Shown: piece after piece, positions 57,306 through 64,000 of the stretch
Numbering within the stretch: position 1 is the stretch's first letter
Layout: each line of letters starts with the position of its first letter
From: Thermotoga profunda AZM34c06
GTDB taxonomy: Bacteria; Thermotogota; Thermotogae; Thermotogales; DSM-5069
DNA length: 64,000 nt
Reading direction: 5' to 3'
Assembly (NCBI RefSeq): GCF_000828675.1
Contig: NZ_AP014510.1
Span: 1,755,413 to 1,819,412, forward strand
The notes under the pieces: generated by a model
Database searches by the model: none
Seen by the model: only the letters and a program-made list of their open reading frames with translations
Told to the model about the DNA's origin: nothing
Program-made: the position numbers and the translations under genes

Positions 57306-58223
57306 ATGAAAAAAAAGATCGAGCAATTGCAAGATAGTTCTTTTATACCAATTGGTACTTACTGGCAATTGGTGAGAAAAAGATTTCTAAAGCATCGCTT
57401 GGCACTCTTTGGACTGGTAATTCTTGTTTTTGTAACTATGTTCAGTCTCATTGGACCGTTATTTATAAAAACCACTTATGACGAATTCGATCTTTCTGCT
57501 ATCTTTGCACCACCTTTTTCACAGAATCATCTTTTTGGTACAGATGAACTCGGAAGAGATGTACTTGTAAGGGTTATGTACGGTGGGAGAATATCGCTTT
57601 TTGTTGGGTTTGTATCGTCTTTAATTACAACGGCGATTGGTTTATTGATTGGATTGATTTCCGGGTATTTCGGTGGGATTGTTGACAGATTACTCATGAG
57701 ATTTGTCGATGTAATGCTTTCAATACCTCTTTTTCCGATACTTCTCATTCTCACAATGGTCTTTGGTTCGGGTTTAACAAATACAATACTTGTATTATCT
57801 GTCTTTGGCTGGATGGGTATATCAAGACTTGTTAGAGGAGTCGTTCTGTCAATAAGGGAAAATGAATACATAATGGCGGCACGTGTTCTTGGCACAAATA
57901 GGTTAAAGGTTTTGTTCAAACACATCTTACCAAATGCCATGCCTATAACGATTGTTTCAATGACACTCAATCTCTCTTATGCGATACTTTCAGAGTCTTC
58001 TCTGAGCTATCTTGGTCTTGGTATACAGCCTCCCACTCCATCTTGGGGTAATATGCTTCAAAGGTCAATGAATTACATTCTATCTACAGGTCACTCAAAC
58101 ACTGTGCCATGGTGGCTGGTATTCTTTCCGGGTTTTATGATTTTCATAACAGTTTTGAGTGTTAACTTTCTGGGTGATGGACTTCGTGATGCCCTTGATC
58201 CGAGATTTGTCAGCGAAACTTGA
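57306..58223 (+). CDS. peptide ABC transporter permease, DppC type
   Basis: 305 residues from ATG 57306 (AAGGTG 7 nt upstream); the longer frame from 57273 overlaps dppB without a good site. Six helices, FGTDELGRDVLVRVMYGGRISL and the loop EYIMAARVLGTNRLKVLFKHILPNAMP, both typical of DppC. Confidence 0.95.
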   Translation: MKKKIEQLQDSSFIPIGTYWQLVRKRFLKHRLALFGLVILVFVTMFSLIGPLFIKTTYDEFDLSAIFAPPFSQNHLFGTDELGRDVLVRVMYGGRISLFVGFVSSLITTAIGLLIGLISGYFGGIVDRLLMRFVDVMLSIPLFPILLILTMVFGSGLTNTILVLSVFGWMGISRLVRGVVLSIRENEYIMAARVLGTNRLKVLFKHILPNAMPITIVSMTLNLSYAILSESSLSYLGLGIQPPTPSWGNMLQRSMNYILSTGHSNTVPWWLVFFPGFMIFITVLSVNFLGDGLRDALDPRFVSET

Positions 58224-58232
58224 GGTGATTGA

Positions 58233-59228
58233 ATGCTTTTAAAGGTAGAAAACCTAAAAGTTGGGTTTAAGACGAATATGGGAAAGATTGTTCCTGTAGA
58301 CGATGTTTCTTTTGAGATAGACAATGGTGAAATACTGGGTATTGTAGGTGAGTCTGGTTGTGGTAAAACTGTCACGGCATATGCGATCACAAGACTTTTG
58401 CCAAAGAATGCCTTCATCTCAGAAGATTCACATATATGGTTCAATGGTACTGATCTTTTAGCTTTACATAGAGATGAATTGTACAAGATCAGAGGTAAAG
58501 AAATCTCGATGATCTTTCAAGAACCAATGTCTTCCTTGAATCCCGTTTACACAGTGGGTTGGCAAATAGAGGAAGTTTACGAACTTCATGAGAAAATGAG
58601 TAAGGAAGAGAGGAAAACCAAAGCCATACAAATGCTGACAGGTGTGAAGATACCGGAACCAAATAGTAGATATAGTCACTATCCTAACCAATTGTCTGGT
58701 GGAATGAGACAACGTGTAATGATAGCAATGGCTTTGGCATGTAGCCCAAAACTCCTGATAGCCGATGAACCAACTACCGCACTTGATGTTACAATACAAG
58801 CCCAGGTATTGAAGCTGATGCTTGATCTTAAGGAAAAATTCAACACAGCAGTTTTATTGATAACACACAATCTTGCGGTCGTTGCTGAAATGTGTGACAG
58901 AGTTGTTGTCATGTATGCGGGCCAAGTGATAGAAAAAGCCGATGTTTACGAGATCTTTGAAAATCCACTACATCCATATACAAAAGCCCTTCTGAATTCC
59001 GTTCCAAAGATACATCAAGATGAATCACGCAGAGAAAAACTCGCATCGATCGAAGGAGTAGTTCCGCATCCAGCAAGATATCCAGCTGGTTGTAGATTTC
59101 ATCCAAGATGTGTTTTCAAAAAAGATATCTGTTCACGACAAAAACCACAGAACGTCTCTGTTAGTTTGAATCACATGGTCAAATGCTGGCTTTACAGTGA
59201 GGGAAAGACAGATGGAGAAAATCCTTGA
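58233..59228 (+). CDS. peptide ABC transporter ATPase, DppD/OppD type
   Basis: 331 residues: Walker A GESGCGKTVTA, Q-loop IFQEPMSSLNP, signature NQLSGGMRQRVMIAM, Walker B LLIADEPTTALDV, H-loop ITHNLAVVAEMCD, and the C-terminal oligopeptide domain with Cys residues (PAGCRFHPRCVFKKDIC) that in related ATPases binds an iron-sulphur cluster. Overlaps oppF. Confidence 0.96.
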   Translation: MLLKVENLKVGFKTNMGKIVPVDDVSFEIDNGEILGIVGESGCGKTVTAYAITRLLPKNAFISEDSHIWFNGTDLLALHRDELYKIRGKEISMIFQEPMSSLNPVYTVGWQIEEVYELHEKMSKEERKTKAIQMLTGVKIPEPNSRYSHYPNQLSGGMRQRVMIAMALACSPKLLIADEPTTALDVTIQAQVLKLMLDLKEKFNTAVLLITHNLAVVAEMCDRVVVMYAGQVIEKADVYEIFENPLHPYTKALLNSVPKIHQDESRREKLASIEGVVPHPARYPAGCRFHPRCVFKKDICSRQKPQNVSVSLNHMVKCWLYSEGKTDGENP

Positions 59229-60183
59229 ACTTGAAAACGTCAGTAAGTGGTTTCCTATAAAAAGGCATTTTGGTAAAAGATCATATTTGAAGGCTGTCGA
59301 TAGTGTTCATTTTTTTGTGAATCGTGGTGAAACCTTTGGATTGGTTGGAGAATCTGGTTGTGGCAAGACTACCCTTGGTAGGTTGATTGTCAGACTGTAT
59401 CAACCAACCTCTGGTAAGGCTGTTTATCACGATAATAATTCGGTTGATCTTTTTTCACTCAATGAAAAAAGTTTTCAAAAATATCGTGCGAAGATTCAAA
59501 TGATCTTCCAAGACCCATACAGTTCTCTCAATCCAAGATTGACCGTTCTACAAATAGTAACCGAAGGTTTGTCATCTCCAAGTCTATCGATTTCTGACAA
59601 AAGACATTTGGCATCACAAACTTTGGAGAGTGTTGGTCTCAGATCGGAATATCTTTACAGGTATCCTCATGAATTCTCTGGAGGTCAAAGGCAAAGAATT
59701 GGCATCGCTCGTGCACTCATAATGCAACCAGAGCTTTTGATCTGTGATGAACCTGTCTCTGCGCTTGATGTCTCTGTCCAGGCTCAGGTGATTAATTTAC
59801 TGATATCTCTTAAAGAAAAATACAATCTCACCTATATCTTTATTGCGCATGATTTGGCAGTTGTCAAATACATCAGTGACAGGATTGCTGTGATGTATCT
59901 TGGAAAATTAGTAGAGCTTTCGACTTCAAAAGATCTATTCAATCATCCACTACATCCTTACACTCAAGCTTTAATAGCATCTGTACCAGTTGCAGATCCA
60001 AAGGTACGAAAATTGGCAAAGATACAGCCAATCCAAGGTGAGATCACATCTCCAATAGATCCACCCAGAGCATGCTTATTTGCTTCAAGATGCCCTTACG
60101 CCATGAAGATATGTCATGAAAATGTACCTGAACTCAAAATCGTTGAAGACTCACACCAAGTAGCTTGTTTTTTGTATCATTGA
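59212..60183 (+). CDS. peptide ABC transporter ATPase, DppF/OppF type
   Basis: 323 residues from ATG 59212 (GAGGGAAAG upstream), overlapping oppD by 17 nt. Walker A GESGCGKTTLGRL, Q-loop MIFQDPYSSLNPR, signature HEFSGGQRQRIGIARAL, Walker B LLICDEPVSALDV, C-terminal RACLFASRCPYAMKIC. Last gene of the importer operon; its 3' end overlaps the convergent amidase gene by 33 nt. Confidence 0.96.
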   Translation: MEKILELENVSKWFPIKRHFGKRSYLKAVDSVHFFVNRGETFGLVGESGCGKTTLGRLIVRLYQPTSGKAVYHDNNSVDLFSLNEKSFQKYRAKIQMIFQDPYSSLNPRLTVLQIVTEGLSSPSLSISDKRHLASQTLESVGLRSEYLYRYPHEFSGGQRQRIGIARALIMQPELLICDEPVSALDVSVQAQVINLLISLKEKYNLTYIFIAHDLAVVKYISDRIAVMYLGKLVELSTSKDLFNHPLHPYTQALIASVPVADPKVRKLAKIQPIQGEITSPIDPPRACLFASRCPYAMKICHENVPELKIVEDSHQVACFLYH

Positions 60184-61512
60184 TTCCAATTTATGAGCTA
60201 CCTTGAGTAAAAGAGTTTCATTCCATACATCAGATACCAGTTGTACACCTATGGGTAGACCATCTATTTTTCCAACGGGTAATGAGATAGCTGGCAGACC
60301 AGCGATATTAAAAGATGCTGTAAATCTTGTGAGCCTTCTTGCCATTTCAACTGCACCTTCTCCAGAAATAGGTGGTGCAGTTATAGGGACTGTTGGGAGT
60401 AGTAGAATATCGTATTTCTGAAATAATTTTTTAAATCTGTGTTTGACAAGACTTTGTGTGTATCTTGCAAAGGCGTAATCACTACCGGTTGTCTGTAAAC
60501 CTTCAGTTAGTCTTTGCCTCACATCTTCTGAAAACCATTCTGGCTTTTCTTTCAATCTCTGTCTGTGAAAGGTTGCAGCTTCGGTTTGCGTCATCAAGCC
60601 ATTTGCTGCTGCAGCTTCCTTGAGCCAATCCATATTTTGTGAATCTACAATCATACCGAGTTTTTCGGATAATTGTGCCACGATGTTTAATCTTTCTAAG
60701 ATCCTTGGATCAGTTTTTTCAAAAAACTCTCCAACTGCTTTTATCATTTTAATACCACTTAAGAAGTTATCGAAATCTGGAGTGTTTGTTTTTCTATGCC
60801 TTAAAGAAAATGGATCTTCTGAGTCATAACCTTCTATCACACTCAGAACAATCCATGCATCTTTCACACAATTTGTTATTGGTCCAACATGGTCTAAATG
60901 CCATGCAAGTGGTATGACTCCTTTAGTACTCACCCTTGCATAGGTTGGTTTTAAGCCCACAACACCACAGAGTGCTGATGGGATTCTTATTGAACCACCT
61001 GTATCAGTCCCAATTGCCGCCAGTACCATACCTGTGGCTACTGCAACGGCAGAGCCTCCAGACGAACCACCGGAGATCTTTGCAGGATCATATGGATTTT
61101 TACAAGCACCAAAATGGATATTGTTGTTTGTCACACCAAGTGCTATTTCATGCAGATTGGTTTTTCCAACGATTATAGCCCCGGCTTTTTTCAATTTTTT
61201 CACTACAGTTGCGTCTTCATCGGGAATGAAATCCTTCCAAAAAAGACTTCCTGCCGTTGTTCTTACCCCTTTGGTATGAACAAGATCCTTCAAAGCTATA
61301 GGTATTCCGAAAAGTGGTGGCAAGTTATCCACATCTGCAGTTTTTAATATCTGATCTTGTTCCTTTGCTTGTTCTAAAGCTTGATCAATCGTTAAAGTTA
61401 TAAAGGCATTCAAATCTTTGTGCTGTTCTATTTTTTCTATGCACTGTTTTAAGATCGTTGTTGGAGTTATCTTTTTTTGCCTTAATAATTTCTGTGCTTC
61501 GTAAATGTACAT
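60151..61512 (-). CDS. amidase (GatA/AS family)
   Basis: 453 residues from ATG 61512 (GGAAGTGA upstream). Amidase-signature triad: Lys in IPIALKDLVHTKG, Ser in SGGSSGGSAVAVATGMV (cis-Ser) and the nucleophile in GTDTGGSIRIPSALCG. No gatC or gatB neighbour, so not a clear GatCAB subunit; more likely a catabolic peptide or aryl-amide hydrolase. In an operon transglutaminase-epimerase-amidase; 3' end overlaps oppF. Confidence 0.88.
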   Translation of the reverse strand: MYIYEAQKLLRQKKITPTTILKQCIEKIEQHKDLNAFITLTIDQALEQAKEQDQILKTADVDNLPPLFGIPIALKDLVHTKGVRTTAGSLFWKDFIPDEDATVVKKLKKAGAIIVGKTNLHEIALGVTNNNIHFGACKNPYDPAKISGGSSGGSAVAVATGMVLAAIGTDTGGSIRIPSALCGVVGLKPTYARVSTKGVIPLAWHLDHVGPITNCVKDAWIVLSVIEGYDSEDPFSLRHRKTNTPDFDNFLSGIKMIKAVGEFFEKTDPRILERLNIVAQLSEKLGMIVDSQNMDWLKEAAAANGLMTQTEAATFHRQRLKEKPEWFSEDVRQRLTEGLQTTGSDYAFARYTQSLVKHRFKKLFQKYDILLLPTVPITAPPISGEGAVEMARRLTRFTASFNIAGLPAISLPVGKIDGLPIGVQLVSDVWNETLLLKVAHKLESMIQKTSYLV

Positions 61513-61516
61513 CTTA

Positions 61517-62551
61517 TCACTTCCTTGCAATCATCCTTGGACCATCTTGAAGGAATTTGCCTCTGAATTTATCTTCTTTCAACATCAAATGACTGTCAAG
61601 ATCACAAAAATCGAATGCACCGGTTCCCATCGCAAAATGCACACTTTGATTTATACCCACGCTCGATTCACCCATACAACCGATCATCAGTTTTATGTTT
61701 GCACTCTTTGCGAGCTCAACTATTGAAAGTGCATCGCTTATGCCTGATTTCATCAATTTTATATTCACATAATCAACGGCTTCTTCTTTTATCAATCTCA
61801 AAACATCAAATTTTGTCTTCGCCGATTCATCTGCTGCAACTGGAAATGACACGTTGAATCTGACAAATCTGAGTCCATCGATATCACTCATATGCACAGG
61901 TTGTTCATAGACAGCGATATCTATTCCGGCTTGATATAACTGATTTGCAAATTCAACTGCTTGCTTTGGTGTGTAACCCATATTTGCGTCGACTATGTAC
62001 TTTGCACCTTTGCTGACTTTGTAGATTTCATACATCGCTTCGATATCTTCTTTTAAATTCTCTCCTACCTTTATCTTAATAGTTCTAAAACCTGCATCGA
62101 ATATCTTTTTTGCATCCTTTACTCTGTTTTCCAGTGTATCAATACCAACGGTCTTGTCCGTCTCTATTTGTTTTGTTGCTCCACCCAACAGCTGATAAAC
62201 CTCTAATCCCGTCTCTTCACTGAGCGCATCCAAAACGGCAAATTGAATTGCTGCTTTTAAACTTGGTGTTGCAAAAAGTTTATCTGTAGCTTGAAAGATC
62301 CTTTTGTATTCTTTGACATCCATTTCCAAGAGCATTTCCTTTACAAAATCCTCAAGTGCCATGATCATCTCTGGTTTTTCGCCATTCACTCTGAAAGAAG
62401 GCGATGCCTCTCCGTAACCTTGTATGCCATTTTCCAGTGTTATTTTCACCTCAATATTTGTTGCACAAGATGCAATACTTCCTGTTATATGAAAAGGTTT
62501 TTCATACTCATATGTTTTCAAAGAAAATTCTATATTCTTTATCTTACTCAC
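61517..62551 (-). CDS. L-Ala-D/L-Glu (dipeptide) epimerase
   Basis: 344 residues from GTG 62551 with GGAGGG upstream. Muconate-lactonising subgroup of the enolase superfamily: capping domain loop GYGEASPSFRVNGE, catalytic KxK in FRTIKIKVGE, metal ligands in YIVDANMGYT, VYEQPVH and AADESAKT, second Lys in VNIKLMKSG, and DFCDLDSHLM near the C-terminus. The Thermotoga maritima homologue (TM0006) is a characterised dipeptide epimerase. It turns L-Ala-D-Glu of murein into L-Ala-L-Glu. Confidence 0.93.
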   Translation of the reverse strand: MSKIKNIEFSLKTYEYEKPFHITGSIASCATNIEVKITLENGIQGYGEASPSFRVNGEKPEMIMALEDFVKEMLLEMDVKEYKRIFQATDKLFATPSLKAAIQFAVLDALSEETGLEVYQLLGGATKQIETDKTVGIDTLENRVKDAKKIFDAGFRTIKIKVGENLKEDIEAMYEIYKVSKGAKYIVDANMGYTPKQAVEFANQLYQAGIDIAVYEQPVHMSDIDGLRFVRFNVSFPVAADESAKTKFDVLRLIKEEAVDYVNIKLMKSGISDALSIVELAKSANIKLMIGCMGESSVGINQSVHFAMGTGAFDFCDLDSHLMLKEDKFRGKFLQDGPRMIARK

Positions 62552-62566
62552 TTGTATTTCCCTCCT

Positions 62567-63880
62567 TTATAATTGCTGAAATGAAATTACCTCGATCTTT
62601 GTTTGCAATTTGACTTTCTTGCCCTCTGACTCGGCTTCTCCTGTTTGATTGTCCGTTGGATCTTCTCTGTAAAACACGGTCTTTGGTTCAAAATCCTTCA
62701 TAAAATCTGAATTAGCGACCATTCTAAAACCATCGAGATTGCCAAAATAAAATCTTCGGTATGGCTCATTATCTCTTCTTGCACCACCAAAAGAAGGATC
62801 GACTGGAAGCCAACCGTATGGTTTTACATAAAACAGTGCCCAGTCATGTGAAGAAGCAAATACGGGATTTGCGTACCAACCAGATTGCCATCTTGCAGGT
62901 ATACCAGCTATTCTACACATGGTTATAAACAAGATTGCTTGAAATCCACAATCACCCTTCAGATTTTCTGATACGTATTTTGATATATTCTCAAAGGTTG
63001 CATAAGGTCTGACATAAGAATACCTGACATGATTTGTGATCCAGTCATAGATTTTCATTGCTTTGAGATAATCATTTGATTCACCTTGTAATATCTCATT
63101 TGTCAATCTTTTCAAATATGGACTGAAGACTATATGCGGTGGATCTTCATTCAAATGTTCATCGATATCTGGTCTTTCAACTTTGCTGGGGTCTACTTTA
63201 TTGATCCATTCGCTCACCGTGTATTCAAACTCGATGAAGTACTCTTTGTCTTTTGATTCGAAATATATCGTTCTTTGTGGCGTATCATTCGGTGCGATGA
63301 AGTAGTTCTCATGACTTGCGGATATCAACTTCACATCTCTGACTTGAAGTTCTTCTTTTGGAAATGGAAGCCAAACACGGAATGATTTACCATCTCCTTT
63401 TATCTTTGCATTCATCTTTATGCGAACCTTGTACTCTCTTGGTAAATTGCCACTTAAAAGCTCATCTAATCTTTTGTGTAAAAGCTCTTTTGCCCTTTCT
63501 GAATCTTTATCTTTCTGCATTCTTTCTTTGTATTTTGGTAAAGCAAAACCAATGTTGGGGATGAATCTTTCCTGAAATTTTCTCTTACCATCTACGAGTA
63601 TGTAATCGATATATCCATTTTCAAGAAGTTCATAAAACTCGTCGTAGGTAAAATCTGTGATCTTTTCCTTGGCTTTTTTTAATGCTTCTTCTTCATCAAA
63701 TGGATAATTCTCTAAAAGCATGTTGATTCTTTCTCTCTCGTATAAAAGTCTCTGTCTTTGAATCTGTGTGATTCTTTCATCTTTGAGCCATTTGTCAATC
63801 AATCTGAATGCCAAGGTGAAGTTACCGATCTTTTCCTCTCGTTGCACATCCTCAGGAAGATCACACATCAAAAATTCCAC
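62567..63880 (-). CDS. transglutaminase-like cysteine peptidase/amidase
   Basis: 437 residues from GTG 63880 with GGGGTGAT upstream; no signal peptide. The N-terminal 150 residues are helical and charged; a beta-rich middle (KVRIKMNAKIKGDGKSFRVWLPFP) precedes the papain-like core with Cys in LKGDCGFQAILFITMCR, His in ASSHDWALFYVKP and Asp in LPVDPSFGG. A transglutaminase-fold protein in a peptide-salvage operon most likely hydrolyses amide bonds. Upstream bases 63881-64000 are AT-rich; I see no complete promoter there. Confidence 0.88.
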   Translation of the reverse strand: MEFLMCDLPEDVQREEKIGNFTLAFRLIDKWLKDERITQIQRQRLLYERERINMLLENYPFDEEEALKKAKEKITDFTYDEFYELLENGYIDYILVDGKRKFQERFIPNIGFALPKYKERMQKDKDSERAKELLHKRLDELLSGNLPREYKVRIKMNAKIKGDGKSFRVWLPFPKEELQVRDVKLISASHENYFIAPNDTPQRTIYFESKDKEYFIEFEYTVSEWINKVDPSKVERPDIDEHLNEDPPHIVFSPYLKRLTNEILQGESNDYLKAMKIYDWITNHVRYSYVRPYATFENISKYVSENLKGDCGFQAILFITMCRIAGIPARWQSGWYANPVFASSHDWALFYVKPYGWLPVDPSFGGARRDNEPYRRFYFGNLDGFRMVANSDFMKDFEPKTVFYREDPTDNQTGEAESEGKKVKLQTKIEVISFQQL

Positions 63881-64000
63881 TTTATCACCCCTTTTCAGAT
63901 CTATTGTATCAACTGTTGGATTGGTTTTGTTTTTTCAATATAAGAAAAAATGAATTTTTAAAGAATGACATAACAATAGGACCATTTGCTTGAAAAATCT

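Noticed and set aside
60151-61512. GatA subunit of tRNA-dependent amidotransferase
   Set aside because: The triad fits the amidase family in general, but gatB and gatC are absent and the gene sits in a peptide-salvage operon.

Overview
The window reads as a chromosomal segment of a low-GC, thermophilic member of the Thermotogae, most like Pseudothermotoga/Thermotoga. Evidence: many TTG and GTG starts with strong AGGAGG ribosome sites, mreB joined to a flagellar rod/ring operon, flgH and flgI in an organism rich in ABC sugar and peptide transporters, a Pif1 helicase with a C-terminal WYL domain (a form described from Thermotoga elfii), and an M18 aminopeptidase and dipeptide epimerase of Thermotoga type. 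The genus is an inference from protein character, not from a database match. I saw no insertion sequence, prophage, CRISPR array or rRNA; gene density is very high.

Layout. 1-2116: end of an isoaspartyl dipeptidase gene, a tiny zinc-ribbon gene with no normal start codon, a small membrane protein and a DUF362 ferredoxin-like protein. 2224-6397: a sugar ABC importer (binding protein and two permeases) ending in a NamZ-type N-acetylmuramidase without signal peptide. 6600-14922: Mut7-C protein, multi-GAF histidine kinase, single-domain response regulator, ileS, pilT and prfA. 14916-20075: flgJ-flgI-flgH-flgA-flgG-flgF-mreB on the minus strand, preceded by tRNA-Arg(CCG), ruvX and recJ. 23854-35042: one minus-strand arginine operon argG-argH-argC-argJ-argB-argD-carA-carB, behind a roughly 200-nt leader with a short Arg-ending reading frame, nested hairpins and an intrinsic terminator. 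35524-36330: a short flagellin. 36509-37459: NifX-like protein, PadR regulator and a DUF5320 peptide. 37483-43479: alkaline phosphatase, M18 aminopeptidase, a predicted outer-membrane protein with a lipoprotein partner, and a protein with calcium-loop-like repeats. 43565-46963: a TAXI-TRAP transporter with a DUF1850 protein. 47076-63880: M55 D-aminopeptidase, C26 gamma-glutamyl hydrolase, D-aminoacylase, agmatinase, Pif1-WYL helicase, a complete Dpp/Opp peptide importer whose binding protein carries an SLH-like N-terminus, an M14 metallopeptidase, an amidase, an L-Ala-D/L-Glu epimerase and a transglutaminase-like protein.

How it fits together. Many genes (iadA, namZ-like, M55, C26, D-aminoacylase, M14, dipeptide epimerase, peptide and sugar importers) act on D-amino acids, iso- or gamma-peptide bonds or N-acetylmuramic acid, which suggests recovery of cell-wall fragments; this is inference from gene content. 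The arginine operon contains every step from glutamate to arginine except ornithine carbamoyltransferase (argF), plus carbamoyl-phosphate synthesis. Its leader is the most interesting non-coding element in the window.
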